A stretch of 58,100 nt of DNA from Limnobacter litoralis (GTDB lineage Bacteria; Pseudomonadota; Gammaproteobacteria; Burkholderiales; Burkholderiaceae_B). The stretch spans positions 1 to 58,100 of the forward strand of contig NZ_BSOJ01000007.1 in NCBI RefSeq assembly GCF_030160455.1, read 5' to 3'. Positions 45,402 through 57,215 of this stretch are shown here, piece after piece. How positions within the stretch are numbered: position 1 is the first letter of the stretch; each line of letters opens with the position of its first letter. A program made the translations under genes and the position numbers. A model generated the notes under the pieces. That model saw only the letters and a program-made list of their open reading frames with translations. It searched no databases and was not told the DNA's origin.

Positions 45402-45418
45402 ACCAAGCCCACCGGGTG
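45392..45418 (-). terminator. Terminator for katG overlapping the Nudix stop
   Basis: An 8-bp stem CACCCGGT/ACCGGGTG with an 11-nt loop. Read on the minus strand it is followed by TTTTGTTG, so it best serves katG. It also covers the Nudix stop codon and may act both ways. Confidence 0.7.
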
Positions 45419-45428
45419 CCCGTTTCAG

Positions 45429-47696
<2,268 letters not shown>

Positions 47697-47731
47697 TCAA
47701 TTGTTGATATGAATCTTATAGTTTTTTATAA

Positions 47732-48256
47732 CTACTTCAAAAAAGGCAACATCCGCTTCAAGGTTCCATCCCCTGCCAGGTAATGATGTAACAAACCTGC
47801 TGTTGCATGCAAGCCTGCCAATATGACAAACGCATTGCCCAGCAACTGGTGCACCTCACCCAGGTTGTGCTCCCAGCTTTCCGGCACAGCCCACAAAGGC
47901 AAGGCGTAACCAAACAACTGGTAATCAGGAATTTGTGCCGAAAGGGTGATCCAGCCCAACAAGGGCACGCCAGCCATCAAGCCATAGAAGATCAAGTGCA
48001 CCCAGTGGGCCAGTTTGCCACTTGGGCTGTCCGCGTTTTCAACTGGGGGGACACCCGCAAACAGGCGCAGGGGCAGCCGCAACAGCACCAAAGAGGCCAC
48101 CAGAAGGCCGGTGGTGATGTGAATTTCAATCAGCAGTTTGTCGAAATCGGTTTTTGCGTGGTCTGGGTGCCCGCTTGTGATGTAAGCGATGCCCACCAGC
48201 AAGGCCACCAGCCAGTGAATCAGGATTTGTGGATTGGAATAGCGTGTTGTTGACAT
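47732..48256 (-). CDS. Cytochrome b561
   Basis: A 174-residue four-helix diheme membrane cytochrome. The four candidate heme histidines are in ILIHWLV, IEIHITTG, GEVHQLLG and AGLHATAG. Such proteins (CybB type) move electrons between quinol and acceptors and can oxidise superoxide to feed ubiquinone. It is upstream of katG on the same strand, a plausible oxidative-stress pairing. Confidence 0.9.
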   Translation of the reverse strand: MSTTRYSNPQILIHWLVALLVGIAYITSGHPDHAKTDFDKLLIEIHITTGLLVASLVLLRLPLRLFAGVPPVENADSPSGKLAHWVHLIFYGLMAGVPLLGWITLSAQIPDYQLFGYALPLWAVPESWEHNLGEVHQLLGNAFVILAGLHATAGLLHHYLAGDGTLKRMLPFLK

Positions 48257-48398
48257 GATGGTGTGTAAATATTAAACGCCCTTAAGTTTAAGCCAGAAAG
48301 ATTAAACAGACCTTAGGGTAAGCACTGGTGAACGATGGGTCATTTAATTATTCCGCATTGCATCATTTACCAGTAAACTACGGAAGTTGTATTTTTCA

Positions 48399-49616
48399 AT
48401 GGCAGCATTCGTGAACTCCAGCAGCATTTCGCTCGAAAACCCGGCCCAATCAACACCTCTCAGCCCAGGCCTGATCGCCCTGTTCGCCTTTTGTTGCGGC
48501 GCAATTGTAGGCAACCTGTATTATGCACAGCCCATTGTGGGCCTGATTGCACCCGATCTGCACGTCAGTGTGGAATCAGCCAGCCTGATTGTGTCGATGA
48601 CACAAATTGGCTATGCGCTGGGCCTGTTTTTTGTGGTGCCACTGGGTGATCTGCTGGAAAACCGCAAGCTGATGATCTGGACCGCCATCGCGTCCATTTT
48701 CAGTCTGGCTGCAGCGGCCTTTACCCATCAATCCACTGTGTTTCTCTTGGTGTCATTGCTGATCGGTTTTTCATCGGTCTCGGTGCAATTGCTGATTCCA
48801 TTGGCTGCACACCTTGCCCCAGAAAAAACGCGCGGCCAGGTGGTGGGCAGCATCATGAGTGGTCTACTGATGGGCATTTTGCTTGCCAGGCCGGTGTCCA
48901 GCTTTGTCACTGACCACTTGGGCTGGCGCGCCATGTTTGGCATCGCTGCGGTGCTGATGTGCTTGATCACCGTGGTATTGGCCACCTTGATGCCCAAGCG
49001 GCAACCCGCCCACAAGGCGACCTACGGCCAGTTGATCGGCTCGCTGGCTACCCTGCTTAAAACAGAACCAGTGCTGCGTCAGCGCTCGCTGTTTCAGGGT
49101 TGCATGTTTGCGATTTTCAGCCTTTACTGGACAGCCGTTCCGCTGGAACTGACCGCCCGCTACGGGATGAGCCAATCGCAGATTGCGCTGTTTGCCCTGG
49201 TGGGCGCCATGGGTGCGGTGGCCGCGCCTGTCAGTGGTCGACTGGCCGACAAGGGGCACACCAAAGCGATTACCCTGGTGGCACTTGGCCTTGGCACGCT
49301 GTGCCTGATGCCTGCGGTGTTTTTTCCTGGCTACGGCTTGGTGGGTTTGGTCATCAGTGGCGTGTTGCTGGACTTCGCGGTGCAATCGAACATGGTGGTC
49401 AGCCAGCGTGAAATTTATGCCCTGCACCCCAATGTGCGCAACCGCCTGAACGCGGTCTATATGACTTCCCTGTTCATTTTCGCTGCACTCGGTTCATCAG
49501 TGGCCAGCCTGATTTACACCCACGGTGGCTGGCCGATGGTGGCGCTTCTGGGATCGGGCTTTCCACTGCTGGCGTTTCTGGGCTATGCCTGGGTGTCGCG
49601 CAAACAGGCGCTCTAA
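48399..49616 (+). CDS. MFS transporter (DHA1-type efflux)
   Basis: A 405-residue major facilitator protein with 12 helices. NLYYAQPIVGLIAPDLHVS and the loop 2-3 sequence PLGDLLENRKLM are typical of the AraJ/YgaY-like drug/sugar exporters. The substrate is unknown. ATG at 48399 is used; a TTG four codons earlier is possible. Converges with the IclR gene; a small AACGC/GCGTT hairpin lies between them. Confidence 0.87.
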   Translation: MAAFVNSSSISLENPAQSTPLSPGLIALFAFCCGAIVGNLYYAQPIVGLIAPDLHVSVESASLIVSMTQIGYALGLFFVVPLGDLLENRKLMIWTAIASIFSLAAAAFTHQSTVFLLVSLLIGFSSVSVQLLIPLAAHLAPEKTRGQVVGSIMSGLLMGILLARPVSSFVTDHLGWRAMFGIAAVLMCLITVVLATLMPKRQPAHKATYGQLIGSLATLLKTEPVLRQRSLFQGCMFAIFSLYWTAVPLELTARYGMSQSQIALFALVGAMGAVAAPVSGRLADKGHTKAITLVALGLGTLCLMPAVFFPGYGLVGLVISGVLLDFAVQSNMVVSQREIYALHPNVRNRLNAVYMTSLFIFAALGSSVASLIYTHGGWPMVALLGSGFPLLAFLGYAWVSRKQAL

Positions 49617-49633
49617 AATCAACGCCCCAAGCG

Positions 49634-50428
49634 TTACATGTCGCTGAGGGCGGTAACGCCCTTGGCCAATGCCTGAGACACTTGCTGCGCGGTGCTCAGC
49701 AAATCAGGCAAGACCTTCTCAACCAGTTCGTCGGCTGTCATGCGTGAAGAATGGGTACTCACGTTCAATGCAGCCACCACTTTGCCACTTCGACTTCTGA
49801 CCGGGGCCGCGATTGAGCGCAAGCCCTCTTCCAGTTCACCATCATTCACCGCCCAGCCTTGGGCGCGAATCTGCGCCACACGCTCCATCACCGCGGGGGT
49901 GTGATACACCGTGTTGCGAGTGTACTTTCTGGGTGGGTATTTTTGCAGGTGTGCAGCCAGTTCGTCGTCGGTCAAACCGCTTAAAAGCACTTTGCCCATG
50001 GAGGTGCAAAACGCGGGCAAACGGGTACCCACACTGATTGCAATGGCCATGATGCGCTTGGTCGGTTCACGCGCCACATACACAATATCGGGCCCATCCA
50101 GCACAGAAATTGAGCAGGTTTCTTCAATTTTTTCAACCAGCCTTTCCATGTAGGGTTGGGCCAATTGCTGCAGGTTCAGCGTTGACAAGTAAGCAAAGCC
50201 CAAATTCAACACACGGGGCAGCAACGCAAAATATTTTCCATCGGTAGACACATACCCCAACTGACTCAAGGTGTGTAAAAAGCGGCGCGCTGTGGCCCGC
50301 GTCATACCGGTGCGTTTGGCCACATCCGACAAGGTTTGGCGGGGATTTTCTGCATCAAAACACTCAATGACCGAAAGCCCCCTGGCCAAAGAGCGAACAA
50401 ATTCATTGGGGTTTTCGTTAGTTGACAT
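49634..50428 (-). CDS. IclR family regulator (PcaR/PobR type)
   Basis: A 264-residue IclR regulator: N-terminal winged helix (about residues 10-70: LARGLSVIECFD, TLSDVAKRTGMTRATARRFLHTL) and C-terminal GAF-like effector domain (SISVLDGPDIVYVARE, LPAFCTSMGKVLLSGL). Sequence is closest to PcaR/PcaU/PobR regulators of protocatechuate and 4-hydroxybenzoate degradation. It is divergent from the beta-ketoadipate genes at 50530, and two operator copies lie between them, so it very likely controls both directions. Confidence 0.9.
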   Translation of the reverse strand: MSTNENPNEFVRSLARGLSVIECFDAENPRQTLSDVAKRTGMTRATARRFLHTLSQLGYVSTDGKYFALLPRVLNLGFAYLSTLNLQQLAQPYMERLVEKIEETCSISVLDGPDIVYVAREPTKRIMAIAISVGTRLPAFCTSMGKVLLSGLTDDELAAHLQKYPPRKYTRNTVYHTPAVMERVAQIRAQGWAVNDGELEEGLRSIAAPVRSRSGKVVAALNVSTHSSRMTADELVEKVLPDLLSTAQQVSQALAKGVTALSDM

Positions 50429-50451
50429 GCCGTTCGGGGCCTTCTAAATTA

Positions 50452-50487
50452 TGTTCGTACAACAAACATATGTTCGTATAGCGAACA
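50452..50487. promoter_or_regulatory. Tandem IclR (PcaR-type) operators
   Basis: Two 17-bp dyads with the same arms stand 19 bp apart centre to centre: TGTTCGTACAACAAACA (50452-50468, one mismatch) and TGTTCGTATAGCGAACA (50471-50487, perfect TGTTCG/CGAACA). PcaR-family sites have similar GTTCG/CGAAC arms. They are 24 nt from the iclR start and 42 nt from the pcaI start. Confidence 0.8.
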
Positions 50488-50529
50488 TATTAGTTTGAAC
50501 CATAAAAAAATACAAGCAAAACGAGAGAG

Positions 50530-51204
50530 ATGATCAACAAAACCTGCACAAGCACCGCGGAGGCGCTGGCACAGGTGCACGACGGCGCTCACATCATGGT
50601 GGGCGGCTTCGGCAACGCTGGCATGCCTTCCGAACTGGTCGATGCACTGATCGACCAGGGCGCACGCGACCTGACCATCATCAGCAACAACGCCGGCAAT
50701 GGCGAAACTGGCCTTGCTGCCCTGCTTAAGGCCAAACGCGTTCGCAAAATTATTTGCTCCTTCCCAAGGCAGTCGGATTCTTACGTGTTTGACGCGCTGT
50801 ACCGTGCAGGCGAAATCGAACTTGAACTGGTGCCACAAGGCAATCTGGCCTGCCGCATTGAAGCAGCAGGCGCGGGCCTGGGTGCGATTTTCACGCCCAC
50901 GGGGTTTGGCACCCAATTGGCCGAAGGCAAGGAAACACGGCACATCGGCGGTAAAGACTATGTGCTGGAGTTTCCAATTCACGCCGATTTTGCGCTGATC
51001 AAGGCTTTGAAAGGCGACCGTTGGGGCAACCTCGTGTACCGCAAAACAGCACGCAACTTTGGGCCCATCATGGCGCGGGCTGCGAAATGCACCATCGCAC
51101 AGGTTTCTGAAATTGTGGAACTGGGCGAATTGGACCCAGAACACATTGTGACCCCAGGCATTTTCGTTCAACGGGTAGTGGCCACGCATGAGGTGGCCGC
51201 ATGA
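50530..51204 (+). CDS. pcaI: 3-oxoadipate CoA-transferase subunit A
   Basis: A 224-residue alpha subunit of the enzyme that moves CoA from succinyl-CoA to 3-oxoadipate. Family marks are the CoA-binding glycine-rich GGFGNAGMPSELVDAL (about residues 25-40), NNAGNGETGLAALL, and FTPTGFGTQLAEGKE. It forms a heterotetramer with the next gene's product, whose start overlaps its stop. First gene after the tandem IclR operators; GAGAG stands before the ATG. Confidence 0.92.
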   Translation: MINKTCTSTAEALAQVHDGAHIMVGGFGNAGMPSELVDALIDQGARDLTIISNNAGNGETGLAALLKAKRVRKIICSFPRQSDSYVFDALYRAGEIELELVPQGNLACRIEAAGAGLGAIFTPTGFGTQLAEGKETRHIGGKDYVLEFPIHADFALIKALKGDRWGNLVYRKTARNFGPIMARAAKCTIAQVSEIVELGELDPEHIVTPGIFVQRVVATHEVAA

Positions 51205-51854
51205 TCAAGCTGACCCGTGATCAAATAGCGGCCCGTGTGGCCCAAGACATTCCCGAAGGTGCCTATGTCAACCTGGGCATTGGCGCACCCACCAAGGTGG
51301 CCAATTACCTGCCTGCAGATCGCGAAATCATTCTGCAAAGCGAAAACGGTTTACTCGGTATGGGTCCTGCACCCGCCAAGGGCGAAGAGGACGAAGACCT
51401 CATCAACGCGGGCAAGCAGCCCGTCACCCTGCTCACCGGTGGTGCCTTTTTTCACCATGGCGACAGCTTTGCCATGATGCGCGGTGGCCACATCGACATC
51501 TGCGTACTCGGTGCCTTTCAGGTGTCAGCCAAAGGCGATCTGGCCAATTGGCACACCGGCGAGGCCGATGCCATTCCCGCCGTAGGCGGTGCCATGGACC
51601 TGGCGATTGGTGCCAAAAAAGTGTTTGTCATGATGGACCTTCTGACTAAAACGGGCGAAAGCAAGCTGGTGCCGCAGTGCACCTACCCTTTAACAGGCAT
51701 TGCCTGTGTGGACCGCATATACAGCGACCACGGGGTCATCGACATCACTGAAGACGGACTTGTGGCAGTTGAGCTGGCAGAAGGCTTGACGCTGGATGCG
51801 CTCAGCAACCTGACTGGCCTTGCATTCATCGCGCCACCCGGAGCGTCCGCATGA
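51201..51854 (+). CDS. pcaJ: 3-oxoadipate CoA-transferase subunit B
   Basis: A 217-residue beta subunit. The catalytic Glu is in QSENGLLGMGPAP (about residues 50-62), the residue that carries the thioester intermediate; GGHIDICVLGAFQVS is also conserved. It overlaps pcaI and the following maleylacetate reductase gene by 4 nt each. Confidence 0.92.
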   Translation: MIKLTRDQIAARVAQDIPEGAYVNLGIGAPTKVANYLPADREIILQSENGLLGMGPAPAKGEEDEDLINAGKQPVTLLTGGAFFHHGDSFAMMRGGHIDICVLGAFQVSAKGDLANWHTGEADAIPAVGGAMDLAIGAKKVFVMMDLLTKTGESKLVPQCTYPLTGIACVDRIYSDHGVIDITEDGLVAVELAEGLTLDALSNLTGLAFIAPPGASA

Positions 51855-52945
51855 TCCAGCCGTTCGAATTCACTGGACTTCCAAGCCATGTGCTGTTTGG
51901 CCAGAACAGTTTGAGCAAGCTGCCCACGGTGCTGGCCCAATGGGACGTTGAACGCGTCTTCTGCATCAGTTCAAGCGGGCAGGCGGAGTTGGCCAGGCGG
52001 GTTTGTGGAGCTGCAACAGCAAAGCATCAGGTGGTGTATTGCACTCGGGCCAAACAACATGTACCCATGGAGACCGTTGAACGGGCTTTGACTGAACTTC
52101 AGGCCGAGCCTTGCGACGTCTTGCTGGCAGTGGGTGGTGGCTCAAGCATTGGTTTGGCCAAGGCGCTCGCCCTGAAAACAGGTTTGCCGATTGTCGCCGT
52201 GCCCACCACCTATTCAGGCTCGGAAATGACACCGATCTATGGCATCACGGAAGCTGGCAAAAAGCAGACTGGTCGCGCTACCGTGGTTCAACCCAAGATG
52301 GTTGTTTACGAACCTGCGTTAAGTCTTGGGCTGCCCAAGCCCATCGCTGCGGCAAGCGCCATGAATGCGCTGGCCCACGCTGTGGAAGCACTGTACGCCA
52401 CCAACAAAAACCCGGTTATCAGCCTGATGGCCCAAGAGTCGGTGCGTGCTTTGGCATCGGCTTTGCTGGACATGGCCGAGCAAGCCCACCTGAATGAAGA
52501 GACCCATTCAAGGGCGCTTTATGGGGCCTGGTTGGCAGGCACCTGTCTGGGTTCGGTCAATATGGGCGTGCACCACAAGGTGTGCCATGTGCTGGGTGGC
52601 CGATTCAACACTCCACACGCAGAAACACACACCGTTGTGCTGCCCTACGTGGCGCATTTCAACCGACTGGCCGATGCGCAGGCAGCCACGCAACTCACCA
52701 AGGCGCTGCAGGTGGCCGACATTCACGCCATCGGGCCCGCGCTGCAGGATCTGGCGCGGCGCAACGGCTTGCCAGTCAGCTTGTCGGCCTTTGGCCTTGA
52801 TTACGCTGACATCGAATTGGCCGCGGGCGACATCGCCAGCGCTGCCTACGCAAACCCCCGCCCGGTCAACCACGATGACGCCCTGCTGCTATTGAATGCC
52901 GCGCTGGAAGGCCTGCCTATGAACCCTGGAGATTTTTTGCTGTGA
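51851..52945 (+). CDS. Maleylacetate reductase
   Basis: A 364-residue iron-type alcohol dehydrogenase family enzyme reducing maleylacetate (and often chloromaleylacetate) to 3-oxoadipate with NADH. The nucleotide-binding [14 protein letters not shown] is at about residues 96-109 and [16 protein letters not shown] at 117-132 is diagnostic of the MacA/TfdF/HxqD group. Later histidines in the [21 protein letters not shown] and [12 protein letters not shown] segments fit the family pattern. Its product is the substrate of PcaIJ. Overlaps both neighbours by 4 nt. Confidence 0.9.
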   Translation: MIQPFEFTGLPSHVLFGQNSLSKLPTVLAQWDVERVFCISSSGQAELARRVCGAATAKHQVVYCTRAKQHVPMETVERALTELQAEPCDVLLAVGGGSSIGLAKALALKTGLPIVAVPTTYSGSEMTPIYGITEAGKKQTGRATVVQPKMVVYEPALSLGLPKPIAAASAMNALAHAVEALYATNKNPVISLMAQESVRALASALLDMAEQAHLNEETHSRALYGAWLAGTCLGSVNMGVHHKVCHVLGGRFNTPHAETHTVVLPYVAHFNRLADAQAATQLTKALQVADIHAIGPALQDLARRNGLPVSLSAFGLDYADIELAAGDIASAAYANPRPVNHDDALLLLNAALEGLPMNPGDFLL

Positions 52946-54147
52946 GAGACGCTTACATCTGCGACATGATTCGCACCCCCATTGGCCGTTACGGCGGGGC
53001 CTTGTCATCGGTGCGGCCAGACGATCTGGCTGCCTTGGTCATCAAAACCCTGACCGAACGCACAAACGGATTGAACCCCAAAGCCATTGATGAGGTGTTT
53101 CTGGGGTGTGCCAATCAGGCTGGTGAAGACAATCGAAACGTGGCCCGCATGGCAGGCCTGCTGGCGGGGCTACCCGTTGAAGTGCCAGGGGTTACCTTGA
53201 ACCGCCTGTGTGGCTCTGGATTGGACGCCGTGGGCACGGCTGCCCGCGCCATTGTCAGCGGTGAAGCAGACCTGGTGATTGCCGGCGGTGTTGAAAGCAT
53301 GAGCCGCGCGCCCTTCGTGATGCCCAAGGCCACCAGTGCCTTTTCGCGCAGCAACAGCATCGAAGACACCACCATCGGCTGGCGTTTCGTGAACCCTCTG
53401 TTGAAAGCCCAATACGGCGTCGATTCCATGCCCGAAACCGCTGAAAACGTGGCTGAGCAATTTGGTATTTCACGCGCCGATCAAGACGCTTTTGCCCTTC
53501 GCAGCCAACGGCGCGCCGGTGCCGCCATTGCCCGTGGTCGATTTGCACGCGAAATCGTGCCGGTGCCGGTGTCTGGCAAGAAGGGGCAAATCAGTCTGGT
53601 TGACACCGACGAACACCCCCGCCCAGACACCACGATTGAACAACTGGCAGCCCTTAAAACCCCCTTCAGGCAAGGTGGCAGCGTGACTGCCGGCAATGCC
53701 AGTGGCGTCAACGACGGCGCTTGCGCCTTGTTACTGGCCAGCGAAGACGCCGTCAAGCAACACGGCTTGAAGCCACTGGCCCGTGTACTCGGCATGGCCA
53801 CCGCAGGGGTGGAGCCGCGCATCATGGGCTTTGGGCCAGCACCCGCGGTCAAGAAGCTGCTGGGCCGGTTGAACCGATCCATTCATGAATTTGACGTGAT
53901 TGAACTGAACGAGGCGTTCGCCGCCCAGGCCCTGGCTGTGACCCGCGATCTGGGCCTGCCGGACGACGCTGCGCAGGTCAATCCGAATGGTGGGGCCATT
54001 GCCTTGGGTCATCCACTGGGAATGAGTGGCGCACGCTTGGTGACCACTGCCCTGCATGAGTTGCTGGACACCGGCAAAAAACGCGCACTGTGCACCATGT
54101 GCATCGGCGTTGGCCAAGGCATTGCACTGGCCATTGAAATCATTTAA
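52942..54147 (+). CDS. pcaF: 3-oxoadipyl-CoA thiolase (acetyl-CoA acyltransferase)
   Basis: A 401-residue thiolase cleaving 3-oxoadipyl-CoA to succinyl-CoA and acetyl-CoA. The nucleophile is C90 in [13 protein letters not shown], the His is in [16 protein letters not shown] and the second Cys is in [32 protein letters not shown] at the start is typical of PcaF. Start is a GTG overlapping the previous stop (GTGA). Confidence 0.92.
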   Translation: MRDAYICDMIRTPIGRYGGALSSVRPDDLAALVIKTLTERTNGLNPKAIDEVFLGCANQAGEDNRNVARMAGLLAGLPVEVPGVTLNRLCGSGLDAVGTAARAIVSGEADLVIAGGVESMSRAPFVMPKATSAFSRSNSIEDTTIGWRFVNPLLKAQYGVDSMPETAENVAEQFGISRADQDAFALRSQRRAGAAIARGRFAREIVPVPVSGKKGQISLVDTDEHPRPDTTIEQLAALKTPFRQGGSVTAGNASGVNDGACALLLASEDAVKQHGLKPLARVLGMATAGVEPRIMGFGPAPAVKKLLGRLNRSIHEFDVIELNEAFAAQALAVTRDLGLPDDAAQVNPNGGAIALGHPLGMSGARLVTTALHELLDTGKKRALCTMCIGVGQGIALAIEII

Positions 54148-54168
54148 CCAAAAAGGGACAGGAGAGAC

Positions 54169-54693
54169 ATGGAAAAACTACTGCGACGGGGCTCGGACCT
54201 GTTTGCCTGGGTCGGCGGAATCGCCCTGGTGGTGATGATGCTGGAAATTTCGGCAGACGTCATCTTGAGAACACTGTTCAACAAACCACTGCCATTGACG
54301 GTGGAAATCGTCAGCTTTTACTACATGGTGGCCGTGGTGTTCATGCCCATGGCACTGGTTGAATTCACGGGCCATCACATCAGCGTGAACCTGGTGACCC
54401 AGCACCTGAACAAGCCCGCCAAGCTGACGGTGCAGTTTATCGCCATGACGGCCGCACTGATCTATTTTGCCCTGATGACCTTTCAAACGGGTCGCCAGGC
54501 CCTGGAAAGTCTGGAGATGCATGAATACCTGATGGGCGCATTTGCCCTGCCAACCTGGCCAGGGCGATTTACCCTGCCGCTGGGCTGTGGTGCTTATTGT
54601 CTCGTGTTGATCGTGCGCTTGGTGCAGATTTGTCGCGGTGTGGACATCGACGCCGAATTTGAATCAGACGCCAATTTGACGGAGGGTGCGTAA
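54169..54693 (+). CDS. TRAP transporter small permease (DctQ type)
   Basis: A 174-residue membrane protein with four helices (about residues 14-34, 45-65, 85-105, 128-148), the DctQ subunit of a tripartite ATP-independent periplasmic transporter. ADVILRTLFNKPLPLTVEIVSFY is the usual DctQ opening. AGGAGAGAC precedes the ATG. Its stop overlaps the dctM-type start by one base (TAATG). Confidence 0.88.
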   Translation: MEKLLRRGSDLFAWVGGIALVVMMLEISADVILRTLFNKPLPLTVEIVSFYYMVAVVFMPMALVEFTGHHISVNLVTQHLNKPAKLTVQFIAMTAALIYFALMTFQTGRQALESLEMHEYLMGAFALPTWPGRFTLPLGCGAYCLVLIVRLVQICRGVDIDAEFESDANLTEGA

Positions 54694-55997
54694 TGAGCGA
54701 TCTCGCCATTGGTTTTATGGGTCTTGGCGCGGTTCTGATCACGCTGATGTTGCGCTTTCCAGTCGCAGTATCACTGGGCGGTGTGTCGCTGGTCTGTATC
54801 AGCTTTATTGTCGGCCCCACCTCAGCCATCAATATTCTGTCGATCGTGCCCTATGAGTTCACGGCGCACTGGTCACTCAGTTCCATCCCGATGTTTTTGC
54901 TGATGGGCTACATCGCCTTTCACGCTGGCATGACGGAAGGGCTTTTCAAGCTCGCTCAGTTGTGGCTTTCGGGCGTGCGGGGCGGCCTGGCCCACGCGTC
55001 CATCGTCGGTGCGGCGCTGTTTTCTGCGGTAACAGGCTCATCGCTGGCCTGCGCGGCTGCAATGGGCCGTGTGGCTGTGCCAGAAATGATGCGCTACAAG
55101 TACGACGTCAGCCTGGCCACCGGGGTGGTGGCGGCGGCCGGAACAATGGGTTCGCTCATTCCACCGTCTGTGCTGTTTCTGATCTACGGTGACCTGGCCG
55201 AAGTGCCGATCAGCAAGTTGTTCATTGCTGGCCTGTTGCCCGGCATTTTGACCGCCGCCATGTACATGGCTGTGGTGGTGTACAAAGGCAGCCGAAACCC
55301 TGAGTTGGTGCCCCCCACCCGCGTTGCGCCGATGCGTGAACGCTTGGGTGCCATCAAGGAAAGCTGGCCGATGGTCGTACTGGTGCTGGGCGTGTTTGGC
55401 GGCATGTTTGCCGGCATCATGACCGCCACTGAAGCGGGTGCCCTGGGTGCATTTCTGTCACTGGTGATTGCACTGGTTCGTCGTTCATTGACCTTTGACA
55501 GCTTTAAAAACGCAGTCAAAGACACCCTAACCAGCACCACTTCCATTTTTGCGGTGGCCATTGGTGCCGCGCTGCTGACCCGGATGCTGGCATTGACTGG
55601 CGTGCCTGAATACCTGGCCGACTTGGCCGAATTTGCGCACGACCAACCTTACCTGCTGGTCATCGGCGTGTCAGTGATCTACCTGATCCTGGGCTGCTTT
55701 CTGGACCCAATCGGCATTTTGTTGCTGACCCTGCCCATTCTGTTGCCCATGTTTGAAGCGGCCAACATCGACCTGATCTGGATGGGCGTGATTCTCGTGA
55801 AATACGTTGAAATCGGCCTGATCACCCCGCCTGTGGGGCTGAACGTATTCGTCATCAAAGGGGTGATGGGCAAAGAAGTGGAGCTCACCCAAGTTTTCAA
55901 AGGTGTCACCTGGTTCATCCTGGCAGACATCATCACCGTCAGCTTGCTGATCGCATTCCCGCAAATCAGCCTGTATCTGACACGCTTTGTCGCGTAA
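54693..55997 (+). CDS. TRAP transporter large permease (DctM type)
   Basis: A 434-residue DctM subunit with about 12 helices that carries the substrate using the sodium gradient. Conserved stretches: SIPMFLLMGYIAFHAGMTEGLF, GSSLACAAAMGRVAVPEM, GTMGSLIPPSVLFLIYG, and ILVKYVEIGLITPPVGLNVFVIKG near the end. Works with the DctQ and DctP products on both sides. Confidence 0.92.
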   Translation: MSDLAIGFMGLGAVLITLMLRFPVAVSLGGVSLVCISFIVGPTSAINILSIVPYEFTAHWSLSSIPMFLLMGYIAFHAGMTEGLFKLAQLWLSGVRGGLAHASIVGAALFSAVTGSSLACAAAMGRVAVPEMMRYKYDVSLATGVVAAAGTMGSLIPPSVLFLIYGDLAEVPISKLFIAGLLPGILTAAMYMAVVVYKGSRNPELVPPTRVAPMRERLGAIKESWPMVVLVLGVFGGMFAGIMTATEAGALGAFLSLVIALVRRSLTFDSFKNAVKDTLTSTTSIFAVAIGAALLTRMLALTGVPEYLADLAEFAHDQPYLLVIGVSVIYLILGCFLDPIGILLLTLPILLPMFEAANIDLIWMGVILVKYVEIGLITPPVGLNVFVIKGVMGKEVELTQVFKGVTWFILADIITVSLLIAFPQISLYLTRFVA

Positions 55998-56019
55998 ACC
56001 ACAAGAGAGGAGTCTAAAG

Positions 56020-57153
56020 ATGTTTAAACCTACAACAATATTGCGCACCGCCCTGGCCGCCAGCGTTCTGCTGGCAGGTATTGCCAAGGCGCAAGCCACA
56101 GAGATCAAGGTCAGCCTGTACTGGGGACCCAAGTCACCCATCGTACTGGGTGGCTACAAGCCCTTCATCAAGTCCATTGAAGAAGACAAAGCGGCAGACC
56201 TGCAGATGAAGCTGTTCTCAGGTGGCGCATTGCTGGACGCCAAGGGCACATTGCCCGGTCTGCGTTCAGGCATTGCCGACGTGGGCACACTGGCTTTGAC
56301 CTACTTCCCTGCTGAGCTGCCCCATTCACAACTGGTGGCCGACATGGCCCTGATCGGCAAAAGCAGCGTGGCCGCTGCCGCCGCAGTGACTGAGTACGTG
56401 TTGAAAGACTGCGCACCTTGCCGTGAAGACTGGAAGAAGCTGGGCCTGGTGTACACCGGTGCCTATTCCACGACCCCTTACCTGTTGATCTCCAAGACCA
56501 AGATCACCAGCCTGGCCGACCTGAAGGGCAAGAAAATCCGTTCACCGGGTGCAGTGTGGGACCGCTGGATTCAAAGCGTAGGCGCAGTGCCTGTGAATGT
56601 GCCTTCGTCTGAAATGTACGAATCATTCGACCGCGGCATTGTGGACGTCGTGATTCACGCTTCATCAGCCATGAAAACCGTGAACCTGGGCGACATCGGC
56701 AAGTACGTGGTCAAACTGCCACTGGGCACTTACCACGCCCTGTCTGCAGGCAGCTATAACATCAACACCTGGAAGAAGCTGACCACTGCCCAGCGCAAGG
56801 CCATTCTGGACCGCACGCCAATTCTGGTGGTGGGTATTTCTGACCAGTACCACGTGCAAGACGTGGAAGCTGAGAAGCTGTATGCAGGCCGTGGTGTAAC
56901 CATCACTGAACCCAGCGCCGACATGCTCAAGCAGATCAACGACTTCCGCAAGGCAGACATGGCCAACATCATTGAAGCGGCAAAAACCAAATACGGTTTT
57001 GCCAACCCACAACCTGAAATCGACAAGATCGAAGCCCTGTTTGACAAGTGGAACAAGCTGCTGGCCCCTGCCAACGGCGACCGCGCCAAAATGGAAGCCA
57101 TCGTGAAGAAAGAAATTTACGACACGCTGGACCCAGCCACTTTCGGCATGTAA
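56020..57153 (+). CDS. TRAP transporter substrate-binding protein (DctP type)
   Basis: A 377-residue periplasmic binding protein with a signal peptide (about residues 1-27, ending AQA). It has the DctP fold marks: LFSGGALLDAKGTLPGLRSGIADVG, LADLKGKKIRSPGAVWDRW and YESFDRGIVDVVIHA; the Arg in KIRSPG is where many family members bind the carboxylate of the ligand. The ligand is probably an organic acid that feeds the catabolic genes upstream. GAGAGGAG precedes the ATG at 56020. A strong hairpin follows. Confidence 0.9.
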   Translation: MFKPTTILRTALAASVLLAGIAKAQATEIKVSLYWGPKSPIVLGGYKPFIKSIEEDKAADLQMKLFSGGALLDAKGTLPGLRSGIADVGTLALTYFPAELPHSQLVADMALIGKSSVAAAAAVTEYVLKDCAPCREDWKKLGLVYTGAYSTTPYLLISKTKITSLADLKGKKIRSPGAVWDRWIQSVGAVPVNVPSSEMYESFDRGIVDVVIHASSAMKTVNLGDIGKYVVKLPLGTYHALSAGSYNINTWKKLTTAQRKAILDRTPILVVGISDQYHVQDVEAEKLYAGRGVTITEPSADMLKQINDFRKADMANIIEAAKTKYGFANPQPEIDKIEALFDKWNKLLAPANGDRAKMEAIVKKEIYDTLDPATFGM

Positions 57154-57167
57154 TTGCCTGATCTCGG

Positions 57168-57193
57168 GCGGGCCGCCCTGCGGGGTGGTCCGC
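57168..57193 (+). terminator. Strong intra-operon hairpin after the dctP-type gene
   Basis: An 11-bp stem (57168-57178 with 57183-57193, two G-T pairs) with a TGCG tetraloop and only TTT behind it. Placed 15 nt after the binding-protein stop and 23 nt before the next ATG, it may stabilise the upstream mRNA and attenuate the downstream gene. Confidence 0.55.
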
Positions 57194-57215
57194 TTTACGC
57201 AGCAAGAGACACACC

